Shown: piece after piece, positions 43,651 through 51,681 of the stretch
How the letters are laid out: each line of letters opens with the position of its first letter
Numbering within the stretch: position 1 is the first letter of the stretch
Source: Bradyrhizobium symbiodeficiens
GTDB taxonomy: Bacteria; Pseudomonadota; Alphaproteobacteria; Rhizobiales; Xanthobacteraceae
Reading direction: 5' to 3'
DNA length: 64,000 bases
NCBI RefSeq assembly: GCF_002266465.3
Contig: NZ_CP029427.2
Coordinates: 4,280,501-4,344,500 of the forward strand
Made by a program: the position numbers and the translations under genes
The notes under the pieces: model-generated
Seen by the model: only the letters and a program-made list of their open reading frames with translations
What the model was told of the DNA's origin: nothing
The model's database searches: none

Positions 43651-44979
43651 ATGGCACAACGGCAACTCAAGCTTGGCGCGTTCATGCGCCCGATCAGCAT
43701 CCACACCGGCGCCTGGCGCTATCCCGGGGCCTGGCCCGACGCCAATTTCAACTTCGGTCACATCAAGACGCTGATCAGGAAGCTCGAGGCCGGCAAGTTC
43801 GACGCCTTCTTCATGGCCGATCACCTCGCCGTACTGAACATGCCGATCAATGCGCTCAAGCGCAGCCACACCGTGACCTCGTTCGAGCCGTTCACGCTGC
43901 TGTCGGCGCTCTCGGCGGTCACCGAGCGGATCGGCCTGATCGCCACGGGCTCGACCACGTTCGACGAGCCCTATCATGTCGCGCGCCGCTTCGCCTCGCT
44001 CGATCATCTCAGCGGCGGCCGCGCCGGCTGGAACATCGTCACGACGTCGAACCCGGACGCGGCGCTGAATTTCGGCCTCGACGACCACATGGAGCACGCC
44101 GAGCGCTACAAGCGCGCCCGCGAGTTCTACGACGTCGTCACGGGCCTGTGGGATTCCTTCGCCGACGACGCCTTCGTGCGCGATGTCGAGAGCGGCCTGT
44201 TCTTCGATCCATCGAAAATGCACACGCTCGACCACCACGGCAAATATCTGAAGGTGCGCGGCCCCCTCAACATAGCTCGCCCGGTGCAAGGCTGGCCCGT
44301 GATCGTACAGGCGGGCGCGTCCGAAGACGGCAAGCAGCTCGCGGCCGAAACGGCGGAAGCCGTGTTCACCGGCGGCGGCAGCCTCGCCGACGGCCAAAAG
44401 CTCTACGCCGACATCAAGAGCCGCATGGAGAAGGTTGGCCGAGATCCTGAACATCTCAAGATTCTCCCCGGTGCCTTCGTCGTGGTCGGCGACAGCGTCG
44501 ATGAAGCCAGGGAGAAGCGCGCGCTGCTCGACAGCCGCGTGCATTACGACAGCGCCATCGCCTCGCTGTCCGTCGTCCTCGGCACCGATGCCTCCGGCTT
44601 CGATCCGGATGGACCGCTGCCCGATATCCCCGAAACCAACGCCAGCAAGAGCGGCCGCCAGCGCATGGTCGACCTCGCCAGGCGCGACAAGCTGACCGTG
44701 CGCCAGCTCGCCCAGCGCGTCGGCGGCTATGGCGGGCTCTCGTTTGTCGGCACGGCCAAGACCATCGCCGACCAGATGGAGGAATGGCTGGTCGGGCGCG
44801 GCTCCGACGGCTTCAACATCATGTTCCCGTTCCTGCCCGCCGGCCTCGACGATTTCGTCGACAAGGTGGTCCCGGAGCTGCAGCAGCGCGGGATTTTCCG
44901 GAAGGAGTATGAAGGGCCCACTTTGAGGGAGAATCTCGGCCTGCCCCGGCCGAAAAACCGGTTCTTCGAGGCCTCATAG
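43651..44979 (+). CDS. LLM-class flavin-dependent monooxygenase (NtaA/SnaA/DszA type)
   Basis: A 442-residue TIM-barrel monooxygenase using reduced FMN. Features of the NtaA/DszA group include LGAFMRPISIHTGAWRYPGA at the start, FDAFFMADHLAVLN, SGGRAGWNIVTTSNPDAALN and PVIVQAGASEDGKQLAAETA. Members attack chelators, sulphonates, dibenzothiophene and similar compounds with a partner flavin reductase; the substrate here cannot be told. No flavin reductase lies nearby. It appears to stand alone between the palindromic repeat and the convergent toxin-antitoxin pair. Confidence 0.9.
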   Translation: MAQRQLKLGAFMRPISIHTGAWRYPGAWPDANFNFGHIKTLIRKLEAGKFDAFFMADHLAVLNMPINALKRSHTVTSFEPFTLLSALSAVTERIGLIATGSTTFDEPYHVARRFASLDHLSGGRAGWNIVTTSNPDAALNFGLDDHMEHAERYKRAREFYDVVTGLWDSFADDAFVRDVESGLFFDPSKMHTLDHHGKYLKVRGPLNIARPVQGWPVIVQAGASEDGKQLAAETAEAVFTGGGSLADGQKLYADIKSRMEKVGRDPEHLKILPGAFVVVGDSVDEAREKRALLDSRVHYDSAIASLSVVLGTDASGFDPDGPLPDIPETNASKSGRQRMVDLARRDKLTVRQLAQRVGGYGGLSFVGTAKTIADQMEEWLVGRGSDGFNIMFPFLPAGLDDFVDKVVPELQQRGIFRKEYEGPTLRENLGLPRPKNRFFEAS

Positions 44980-44982
44980 TTC

Positions 44983-45249
44983 TCAGTAGTGGTATCGACA
45001 TTGGGCAATGACGAGTTGTTGCGCGTCATCCTTGCCTTGAAGGCGATACACCAGCCGGTGTTCGCCCGTGATGCGGCGAGACCACCAGCCGCGCAGATCA
45101 TGTTTGAGGGGCTCCGGCTTTCCGATCCCCTTGAACGGATCTCTCTTAATGTCCTTGATCAGATCGTTGATGGCCGAGAGGATTTTTTCGTCCTCTTGCT
45201 GCCATCGCAGGTAGTCTTGCCAGGCGATCTCGGTCCAGGCGATCAGCAT
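44983..45249 (-). CDS. yoeB: YoeB-family mRNA interferase toxin
   Basis: An 88-residue RelE-superfamily toxin of the Txe/YoeB group. It begins MLIAWTEIAWQDYLRWQQED and contains DPFKGIGKPEPLKHDLRGWW. The catalytic residues known from E. coli YoeB fall at the same positions: E46, R65 and the C-terminal His-Tyr (RYHY). YoeB cleaves mRNA at the ribosomal A site. It lies 5 bases downstream of its antitoxin, forming a standard two-gene operon. All residues needed for activity are present. Confidence 0.94.
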   Translation of the reverse strand: MLIAWTEIAWQDYLRWQQEDEKILSAINDLIKDIKRDPFKGIGKPEPLKHDLRGWWSRRITGEHRLVYRLQGKDDAQQLVIAQCRYHY

Positions 45250-45254
45250 GTCGC

Positions 45255-45521
45255 CTAGCCGGTCGAGCCGGGCTCGATCAATTCATGCGCGACGAGTTTG
45301 CCTTCGTCGGCCTCCTTGATGGAGCGCAGAAGGCGTGCGGCATTGGCCGGGCTCTTCAGAAGATGGACCGTCTCCACAAGACCCTCATACTCTTCCTCCG
45401 AGAGCATCACCACGCTGCGGGCGTTCTGGCGCGTCACAACGAGAGGCGCGCGATCGTCGCAGACCTGATCCATGTAGGCCGCAAGATTTCCCCGCAGCTC
45501 CGTGTACGAAACGTGCGCCAT
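45255..45521 (-). CDS. yefM: YefM/Phd-family antitoxin
   Basis: An 88-residue antitoxin. The N-terminus (VSYTELRGNLAAYMDQVCDDRAPL) is the Phd/YefM DNA-binding dimer fold, followed by VTRQNARSVVMLSEEEYEGLVE. The C-terminal part (about 55-88) should wrap the toxin. It neutralises YoeB and represses the operon. Three copies of a TGTACA-type motif lie directly upstream of the gene, matching known YefM operator cores. Confidence 0.93.
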   Translation of the reverse strand: MAHVSYTELRGNLAAYMDQVCDDRAPLVVTRQNARSVVMLSEEEYEGLVETVHLLKSPANAARLLRSIKEADEGKLVAHELIEPGSTG

Positions 45522-45543
45522 AGCAATTCTTCCTCGTCCGCAT

Positions 45544-45573
45544 TGTACAGATAATCGTACATATCATTGTACA
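45544..45573. promoter_or_regulatory. YefM operator with three evenly spaced TGTACA-type motifs
   Basis: TGTACA (45544-45549), CGTACA (45556-45561) and TGTACA (45568-45573) recur exactly every 12 bases in an AT-rich stretch just upstream of yefM. The E. coli yefM operator has palindromes with a TGTACA core, so this is very likely the autoregulatory site. Confidence 0.75.
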
Positions 45574-45759
45574 TAAGCTTTTACAAGAGTGACCGGCAGG
45601 TCGAGCGGCTCTGCGATAGCTCCGTTGATATCTGATGGGACCGAATTGAGTGGTTTTCCGGCCCCAAAACCTTGACATCAGGCGGTTTCTGGCTAGGTTG
45701 CCGGCCAACGTGGGCCGTTTGGCCCGCTCCAGATTCCTTTCATTCCTGAGGTTCAGAAC

Positions 45760-45927
45760 ATGGCCAAAGCGGTCACCATCAAGGTCAAGCTCGTGTCCTC
45801 GGCCGACACCGGCTTCTACTACACCGCCAAGAAGAATTCGCGCACCATGACCGACAAGCTGGTCAAGAAGAAGTACGACCCCGTCGCGCGCAAGCATGTC
45901 GAATTCCGCGAAGCCAAGATCAAGTAA
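45760..45927 (+). CDS. rpmG: 50S ribosomal protein L33
   Basis: A 55-residue protein starting MAKAVTIKVKLVSSADTGFY and ending EFREAKIK, the standard alphaproteobacterial L33. It contains YTAKKNSRTMTDKLVKKKYD and lacks the zinc-binding cysteines, so it is the zinc-independent form. A gagg ribosome-binding sequence precedes the ATG, and a strong terminator follows. It sits in the large ribosomal subunit near the E site. Confidence 0.97.
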   Translation: MAKAVTIKVKLVSSADTGFYYTAKKNSRTMTDKLVKKKYDPVARKHVEFREAKIK

Positions 45928-45963
45928 GAAGATCAAGTAAGATCGCGGACGTTACCGACTTTG

Positions 45964-45994
45964 ACGGGGCCCTTACGGGCCCCGTTTTCGTTTT
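45964..45994 (+). terminator. Intrinsic terminator of rpmG
   Basis: A perfect 9-bp stem (acggggccc, loop ttac, gggccccgt) followed by a T-rich run (ttttcgtttt), 36 bases after the rpmG stop codon. A textbook Rho-independent terminator. Confidence 0.92.
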
Positions 45995-46340
45995 CGACTC
46001 CGTTCGTGTCCCGGACGCGGTGCAGCATGCAACGCTGCTCTGGGATCCAAAACGCGACACGACACCATGCGGATACATGAGCCCCGGCTCTGCAGCACAC
46101 CACACCGGACGATGCTTCGCATCGCGGAAACGCTGCGCGGCGTCCGGGGCACGAGTGCTGAGCTAGGCGTACCGTCGAAGTGTTGGCTCCGCCGTGCGCG
46201 CAGAGGACGACGTCGAAGCCGAACGATCCATGTCGACCTCGGGCAGCGAGCGGACCTCGAGTGACGACGTTGATCCTCATCAAGCGGCGAAGCAGCGCAG
46301 TCCTCTACGCTCAACCGAAATTGTCCAGGAGAAGCGCACC
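45995..46340. other. Intergenic region rpmG to DUF6064 gene
   Basis: About 350 bases without a gene, mostly occupied by an inverted-repeat-bounded element (46005-46153). The remaining 190 bases precede the DUF6064-type gene and should hold its promoter. Open frames here arise from the repeat element. Confidence 0.5.
46005..46153. repeat. 149-base element bounded by 14-base inverted repeats
   Basis: The ends are cgtgtcccggacgc (46005-46018) and gcgtccggggcacg (46140-46153), inverted repeats with one mismatch. The interior is GC-rich and has no gene. It resembles dispersed non-coding repeats of Bradyrhizobium and relatives, and differs from the two other palindromic families in this window. 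Confidence 0.6.
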
Positions 46341-47027
46341 ATGCTTCCCTTTACGCTTGAGCAGTTCCTCAACGTTTTCGCGACCTACAACAAGGCGATC
46401 TGGCCCGCGCAAATTTTGGCTTACGTGCTCGGAGCCGTCGCCGTGGCCGCCCTTTTTCGGAAAGGCCGTGCCTCCGACCGCATAGTCTCAGCCGTCCTTG
46501 GATTGATGTGGCTAAGCACCGGCATTTTCTATCACGGCGTCTTCTCCTCGTTGATAAACAAGGCCGCGTTCGCCTTTGGCGCCTTGTTCGTGGCAGAGGG
46601 CGCGGCACTCCTCTACACTGGTATCGTCCGCGATGGTCTTCGCTTCGCGATCAATTACGGCTTTCGAGCGGCGATCGGCGCGGGGTTCATTCTCTACGCA
46701 TCTCTCGTTTATCCGCTGATCGGGATCGCGACGGGGCATCCCTGGCCGACGTTGCCGATGTTCGGAGTTTCTCCCTGCCCTGTCACGATCTTCACCTTCG
46801 GTCTGTTGCTTATGACGACCGGCCGCTTCTCGTACTGGCTTCTGGTGATCCCCTTCATATGGTCAGTCATCGGCGGGAGCGCTGCTATCCTCCTGGACGT
46901 TCGGCAGGATTGGCTGCTCTTGGCGAGTGGCTTCATTGCCGTTCCGATCCTCGTCATCGGCAACCGACATGCACGCGCCGCAGCTGACGAGGCCAGATTG
47001 ACGCCTTCAATCGAATTGCGCCCATGA
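46341..47027 (+). CDS. DUF6064-type multi-pass membrane protein
   Basis: A 228-residue protein with six or seven hydrophobic segments, starting MLPFTLEQFLNVFATYNKAI and including WPAQILAYVLGAVAVAALF and HPWPTLPMFGVSPCPVTIFT. The last motif and overall topology match what I recall of the DUF6064 family, whose function is unknown. An aggagaag ribosome-binding site precedes the ATG, which I chose over longer upstream frames running through the repeat. A second small membrane protein gene follows after 42 bases. Confidence 0.78.
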   Translation: MLPFTLEQFLNVFATYNKAIWPAQILAYVLGAVAVAALFRKGRASDRIVSAVLGLMWLSTGIFYHGVFSSLINKAAFAFGALFVAEGAALLYTGIVRDGLRFAINYGFRAAIGAGFILYASLVYPLIGIATGHPWPTLPMFGVSPCPVTIFTFGLLLMTTGRFSYWLLVIPFIWSVIGGSAAILLDVRQDWLLLASGFIAVPILVIGNRHARAAADEARLTPSIELRP

Positions 47028-47069
47028 TCGCGACGGGCAGCAGCGACCGCTGAGAACGGGCAACATGGC

Positions 47070-47522
47070 ATGCCTTCAGGCAATAGGATTTGGAAGGCAG
47101 TCGTTGCAGGGGCGTGCGGAAGCATTGCGCATTCGCTGCTGATGTATTTCAAGTCCTGGGCCGGACTACTTCCGTCGTTCGAGCCCTACGAAAGTCTCCA
47201 GACGACGCTGAGCCATGTGACCGGCACTGCAATCCATCCCGTGGTGCCTTGGCTACTTTCATTCCTGAACGGCTCAACCTTCGTCAGTCTCGCCTTTGGA
47301 CATCTCTATCGGTGGCTGCCAGGCAAGATCGGCGCGATCAAGGGAATGGCATACGGCGTGCTCGGATGGGCGATCATGGGGACGGTGTTCTTTCCCATGA
47401 TCGGGCTTGGGTTATTCGCATTCCAGGCTGGACTCGGCATTTTGCCGGCATTCTTCTCGCTGGCGATGCTCCTGACTTACAGCGTAGTCCTGGGCATGGT
47501 TTACGACGCGCTCAGTTCCTGA
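47070..47522 (+). CDS. Small membrane protein (DUF6789-like)
   Basis: A 150-residue protein with four probable membrane helices: an N-terminal AVVAGACGSIAHSLLMYFKS, HPVVPWLLSFLNGSTFVSLA, a Gly-rich GMAYGVLGWAIMGTVFFPM, and ILPAFFSLAMLLTYSVVLGM. The pattern fits the DUF6789 group of unknown function. It follows the DUF6064-type gene on the same strand and may be in one unit with it. It may sit in the inner membrane; no catalytic motif is visible. Confidence 0.72.
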   Translation: MPSGNRIWKAVVAGACGSIAHSLLMYFKSWAGLLPSFEPYESLQTTLSHVTGTAIHPVVPWLLSFLNGSTFVSLAFGHLYRWLPGKIGAIKGMAYGVLGWAIMGTVFFPMIGLGLFAFQAGLGILPAFFSLAMLLTYSVVLGMVYDALSS

Positions 47523-47694
47523 CTTGCTGGAATAGGAGATCACGCAACTCCGCTTTGGGCCAAACATGGCCGTTACTTTGCCGGCTGATCCTCCGTCCGT
47601 TGGTTCAGCTTCACAAGTGTGACCCACCTCGCAGAGGGCCATGACCGGCTTCTCTATCTCCAGCAGGATCGTTGCATGAATCTGGTCCATTGCC

Positions 47695-48933
47695 GTGAAG
47701 AGCCATTTGCCGTTGCTGGATCCGCTGCGTTTCGCCGCCGCCCTCGGCGTCGCCATTTTTCACCAGATGTTCTGGTCCTGGGCCTGGACCTCGATCGGCG
47801 TCCCCGGCTTCGAGCGCACCGTCGCCGCCGACGTTCTCTACCCCTCCGCTGCGCCCTTCACGTGGTTCGGCTGGGTCGGCGTCGAGATCTTCTTCGTCAT
47901 TTCCGGCTTCGTCATTGCCAATTCCGCGAGCCAGTCTTCGCCGGGCGCGTTTCTTCTTGGCCGCGCGCTCAGGCTTTATCCGGCAGTCTGGGTCTGCGCC
48001 ACCGCGACCTTGCTCGTGCTGCTGCTCTTCGGCAGCGGGCCGGCCTCCGAACTCATCCTGCCCTACATCCACGCCATGCTGATGGTCCCCAAGGGCGTCA
48101 CGGGCCAGTGGCTCGACGAGGTATACTGGACGCTGGCCGCCGAGACGGCTTTTTACGGGCTGGTGTTTTGCGCGATGCTGACGCGGAAGATCACGCTGCG
48201 GCACCTGGCCTTTGGTCTCACCATCTACAGCGCGATGTTCAATGCCGTCGCGCTGCTGGTCGCGTCATGCACGACGCCATCCGACCTGCCCTATCTCGTC
48301 ATCCTGATGTTCCGGGTGCCGTGCGCGGCATTCCTGCTGAGCCATGGCTGCTTCTTCGCGCTGGGGATCTGGGTGTTCATCTCCGCCAACAGGCAATTGA
48401 CGGCGCTCGAACAGGTCGCCGTCGCCGTCACCTGTCTTTCGGGCGCCGTGGAAATCTATTTCTTCGCCGATTTCTTTTTGACGTCGATACCCGCCATCGC
48501 GGATCAGTCAGCCCTCGTTCCGATCATGGTCTGGGCGGCCGCGGTGCTCGTTATTGCCCTTGCCGCGAAACGAAGCAGGCGCTTGGCGGGCACCGCTTCT
48601 CCTGAAGCACCGGCGTATTTGAGAACGCTCGGGCTGATCACCTATCCGCTCTATCTCACCCACAACGTGATCGGCGCGGCGATCATTCGTGCGCTGGTCG
48701 ACGCCGGGCTCGACGCCACCTCAGCCTTGTGGATCGCGCTGGGTCTGCTCGTCCTGGTCTGCTGGTTTATCTGCGCGAAAATCGAGCCCGCCGTGCGATG
48801 CGCCTTGATGCAAGCCCTCGCGCATTTTGGCAAGCTGCCGAAGAGGCAGTCTGCGTCCAGACGCCCTGCATTGGCTCGGGGGCCGCGCCTTCCGCTGCCC
48901 GTACCGGTGAAGGTGAACGTCGCGGCGTCGTAG
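47695..48933 (+). CDS. Acyltransferase family 3 membrane protein (OafA/YrhL-like)
   Basis: A 412-residue protein with about ten membrane segments. LDPLRFAAALGVAIFHQMF at the N-terminus carries the R...H pattern expected at the catalytic core. GWVGVEIFFVISGFVIANSA and RALRLYPAVWVCA follow, as is typical of acyltransferase 3 proteins. They move acetyl or other acyl groups onto surface sugars or export lipids; the substrate here is unknown. GTG start. The basic, Pro-rich C-terminus (about 385-412) is cytoplasmic. No glycan synthesis cluster is adjacent. Confidence 0.88.
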   Translation: MKSHLPLLDPLRFAAALGVAIFHQMFWSWAWTSIGVPGFERTVAADVLYPSAAPFTWFGWVGVEIFFVISGFVIANSASQSSPGAFLLGRALRLYPAVWVCATATLLVLLLFGSGPASELILPYIHAMLMVPKGVTGQWLDEVYWTLAAETAFYGLVFCAMLTRKITLRHLAFGLTIYSAMFNAVALLVASCTTPSDLPYLVILMFRVPCAAFLLSHGCFFALGIWVFISANRQLTALEQVAVAVTCLSGAVEIYFFADFFLTSIPAIADQSALVPIMVWAAAVLVIALAAKRSRRLAGTASPEAPAYLRTLGLITYPLYLTHNVIGAAIIRALVDAGLDATSALWIALGLLVLVCWFICAKIEPAVRCALMQALAHFGKLPKRQSASRRPALARGPRLPLPVPVKVNVAAS

Positions 48934-49133
48934 CCAATGCTCCCATGAGAGTCTGTTGCCCTGCTACGCCGTCCTCGACACCCGACGAGAGCTGAGGTCG
49001 GTGTGTACTGATAGCGAACTGACGCCTCAGTCCGGCCGGGGATCACACAGCTCGTTGGAGGGTCTCTCGTCGCGCGAATCTTGCGAGGATCGGGCGCGTC
49101 CTATGCGCCGTTCTTCGTCAACCATCTCACTGT

Positions 49134-49161
49134 CAAATACGGACTTGCAAATACGGACTTG
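49134..49161. repeat. Perfect 14-base tandem duplication
   Basis: caaatacggacttg occurs twice head to tail without a mismatch (49134-49147 and 49148-49161). It lies in a region of apparent decay and looks like a recent slippage event. Confidence 0.6.
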
Positions 49162-49168
49162 AGCGCGA

Positions 49169-49330
49169 CTACTTCCAAATCAGTTTTAGTTTTCCGAGGA
49201 AAGCTTCAATGAAGTGCTCCATCCAACGTTCGTCCTCCGCCCGCTTTGCAATGGCGGCGTCTTGACGGTCGTAATCGTTGAATATTTGCTGACGGGGTGG
49301 AGGCGCGATCTTCTCATTGAGAATGAACAT
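49169..49330 (-). CDS. Possible 53-residue hydrophilic small protein
   Basis: A short frame starting MFILNEKIAPPPRQQIFNDY, continuing DRQDAAIAKRAEDERWMEHF and ending FLGKLKLIWK. The composition is coding-like: charged residues with a helical second half and a hydrophobic C-terminus. It is below usual length cut-offs, and the ribosome-binding site (aggg) is modest. Lower GC than the flanks. No family recognised; it could be an accessory or phage-derived small gene. Confidence 0.45.
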   Translation of the reverse strand: MFILNEKIAPPPRQQIFNDYDRQDAAIAKRAEDERWMEHFIEAFLGKLKLIWK

Positions 49331-49535
49331 GCGGCCCTGCTTTCAACAGAGGCAAGTACCGGCACCCGCTAAAGTTCCCTCACCCAGCTTCATATATGGG
49401 AATTAAGTGCGAATTCGGTACGTTTCAGGAGCGCATTGGGCAGATCAGCCCTGGGGCACAAGCTGTCCGTCACGACTAGGCAGAGCGGCGTCCGCCCAGA
49501 GCTCGTCAGCCGACGCTAGCGACCAGACGCCGCCG

Positions 49536-50774
49536 TTACGCCGTCCCCAACACCGGCGCCGGTGGCTGCGACGGCCTGACGAGCGCAAACGCCACCTGCA
49601 CGATGCCCCCTGCCAAGCCCAGCGCCACACCGATGCGCCAGGCCATGGTGTAGGAGCCGAGCGCGTCGTAGAGCACCCCTCCTCCGTACGCGCCGAGGAA
49701 GCTGCCGATCTGGTGACTCATGAAGGCGAGGCCCTGGATCATCGCCTGCCAGCGCAGGCCGAACATCTCCGCCACGGCGCCGGCGACCAGCGGGCCGACG
49801 CCCATCCAGAGGAAGCCCATGATGGCGCCGAACAGCAGCGTCGAGAACGGCGTCGCCGGCAGCATGAAATACCAGGCGAGCGCGAGCGAGCGCAGGACGT
49901 AGATACCGCCGAGCAGCGCGAGCTTGTTCCAGCGCTGGCCGGCCCAGCCGAAGAACAGCGATCCCAGCACGTTGAAGCCGCCGATCATGCCGAGCGTCTG
50001 CGCGCTCAGCATCGGATCGAGGCCGCAGATCGCGAGGTATGACGGCAAGTGCGTGGTGAGGAACACCAGTTGCATGCCGCAGACGAGATAGGCGCAGGTC
50101 ATCACCACGAAGGACGCATTGCCGAAGGCGGTCTTCGCTGCAATCATCGCCGTGGCATCGACGATCTCGTCAGTCGCGGGCTTCGGCAGCGGGACCGCGT
50201 CGACGCGCCCGGCATACCAGGCCGCAGGGATCATCAGCACCGACATCACGACGAAGCCGGCCAGGCCGACGCGCCAGCCGAAGCCTTCGTTGAGCATCTG
50301 CCCGATCGGCGCCGACAGCAGCGCGCCGAGCGAGCCCGCACCGGAGACGATGCCGAGCACAGTGGAGCGCACCGTCGCAGGCACCGCGCGCGCCGCCACC
50401 GACATCGCGATCGCAGCCGCGGTGCAGGCGAGCGAGGTGCCGATCAGCACGCCGGCGCCGATCATGATGGCGACGAGTCCGTTCGCGGTCGCCATCAGAA
50501 CGAGGCCTGCGATGTACATGAACGAGCCGACGATCATGATCGGACGGAAGCCGTAGCGCGTGGTCATCGCGCCGGCGAGCGGCTGGAGGAAGCCCCAGGC
50601 GAGGTTCTGCACCGCCAGCGCCAGCGTGAAATCCGAGATCGACAGATGGATGTCGTGCGTCAGCGGCTGCATGAAGATGCCGAGGCTCTGCCGCAGCCCC
50701 ATGCTCAGCGTCAGCATGATCGAGGCGCCGATCAGGATGGGCAATGTCGGACGCAGGACCTGCAGCAGGGGCAT
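49536..50774 (-). CDS. MFS transporter
   Basis: A 412-residue major facilitator with about twelve hydrophobic segments. It has LPILIGASIMLTLSMGLRQS at the start, RYGFRPIMIVGSFMYIAGL between TM2 and TM3, and an FGWAGQRWNKLALLGG loop in the second half. The substrate is unknown. The ATG at 50774 is preceded by gggagacgaaa, so I prefer it to Met codons a few residues earlier. It is divergent from a TetR regulator with a clean palindrome between them, so it is probably an inducible exporter under that regulator. Confidence 0.9.
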   Translation of the reverse strand: MPLLQVLRPTLPILIGASIMLTLSMGLRQSLGIFMQPLTHDIHLSISDFTLALAVQNLAWGFLQPLAGAMTTRYGFRPIMIVGSFMYIAGLVLMATANGLVAIMIGAGVLIGTSLACTAAAIAMSVAARAVPATVRSTVLGIVSGAGSLGALLSAPIGQMLNEGFGWRVGLAGFVVMSVLMIPAAWYAGRVDAVPLPKPATDEIVDATAMIAAKTAFGNASFVVMTCAYLVCGMQLVFLTTHLPSYLAICGLDPMLSAQTLGMIGGFNVLGSLFFGWAGQRWNKLALLGGIYVLRSLALAWYFMLPATPFSTLLFGAIMGFLWMGVGPLVAGAVAEMFGLRWQAMIQGLAFMSHQIGSFLGAYGGGVLYDALGSYTMAWRIGVALGLAGGIVQVAFALVRPSQPPAPVLGTA

Positions 50775-50835
50775 TTTCGTCTCCCTCATGGGCACGGCGC
50801 AAATGCCGTCGTCTGCAATATCGGTTGATTTTGGT

Positions 50836-50851
50836 TACACAGACCTGTGTA
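50836..50851. promoter_or_regulatory. TetR operator between MFS and TetR genes
   Basis: A perfect palindrome, tacacag-ac-ctgtgta, in the short region between the divergent MFS and TetR genes. It is the obvious operator for the neighbouring TetR-family repressor and could control both directions. Confidence 0.7.
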
Positions 50852-50903
50852 CTTAGGCTATGTTGGGCCCCAACTGTCAAGCCAAGAGGATGCGCTTCGC
50901 CGC

Positions 50904-51515
50904 ATGGCTCCCCCGCCCGCCCCACAGACGATGAAAGAGCGGATCCTTCAGACCGCCGACAAGCTGTTCTATCTGCAGGGCATTCGCGCCATCGGCGTCG
51001 ACACCATCGCGGCCGAGATCGGCATCTCCAAGCGCACGCTCTACAACCACTTCCCGTCCAAGGACGCGCTGATCGCGGCCTATCTCGAGCGCCGCTTCGT
51101 AGCTCAGCGCCCGTCCGACAAGCCCCCGGCCGAGCAAATCCTCGCCACCTTCGATTCGCTGGAGCGGCGCTTTGCGGCCAAGGACTTTCGCGGCTGCCCG
51201 TTCGTCAACGCCGTCGCAGAACTCGGCCCTGCCGACCGCGCCGTGAAGAAGATCGCGGTCGCCTTCAAGGAAAGCCGCCGCCTCTGGTTTCGCGATCGCC
51301 TGACCGAGCTCGGCGTGGCGGAGGCGGAGGCGCTGGCGACGCAGCTGGTGCTGCTGGTCGACGGCTCGATCGCGCAGGACCTCGTGCGCGATGATCCCGC
51401 GATGGCAAGAGCAGCGAAGCAAGCGGCGAAGGTGTTGTTGCGGAATGCGGGGGTGGATGTGGGGGATGATGCGAAGGTGGTGAAAGAACGCAAGGGTGTG
51501 ACTGGGAATCCCTGA
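50904..51515 (+). CDS. TetR-family transcriptional regulator (next to MFS)
   Basis: A 203-residue TetR regulator. The N-terminal helix-turn-helix reads MKERILQTADKLFYLQGIRA, then GVDTIAAEIGISKRTLYNHF and PSKDALIAAYLERR. The C-terminal domain includes GCPFVNAVAEL and LVLLVDGSIAQDLVRDDPAM. I chose the ATG at 50904; a GTG at 50847 and an ATG at 50931 are also possible. It probably represses itself and the divergent MFS gene. A 20-base stretch of its 3' part recurs in a fragment at 54625. Confidence 0.88.
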   Translation: MAPPPAPQTMKERILQTADKLFYLQGIRAIGVDTIAAEIGISKRTLYNHFPSKDALIAAYLERRFVAQRPSDKPPAEQILATFDSLERRFAAKDFRGCPFVNAVAELGPADRAVKKIAVAFKESRRLWFRDRLTELGVAEAEALATQLVLLVDGSIAQDLVRDDPAMARAAKQAAKVLLRNAGVDVGDDAKVVKERKGVTGNP

Positions 51516-51681
51516 AGCAGCGTATTGGCGGGTCGGCTCCGTCCTCGCAGCGGACCTATAACGATGAACGCGGCATGGTGGATTGTGACCCGATACGGAC
51601 TTTGGCTGCGATCCCTCTTTGTTAGGGATTGCTGAATAGCCTCTAGGCGCATGACGAGCCGGGCTAGTTCGAGGTTATTAG

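Larger units (their letters stand above)
48934..49535. other. Sparse accessory region with one possible small gene
   Basis: About 600 bases between convergent genes. It holds a possible 53-residue gene on the minus strand (49169-49330) and a 14-base tandem duplication (49134-49161). A plus-strand frame around 49060-49210 gives a protein-like stretch (RGSGASYAPFFVNHLTVKYG) but has no start or ribosome-binding site, so it may be a decayed gene end. Confidence 0.4.

Noticed and set aside
45933..46314. Open frames of about 115 codons on the minus strand after rpmG
   Set aside because: They run through the rpmG terminator and the inverted-repeat element and have no ribosome-binding site.
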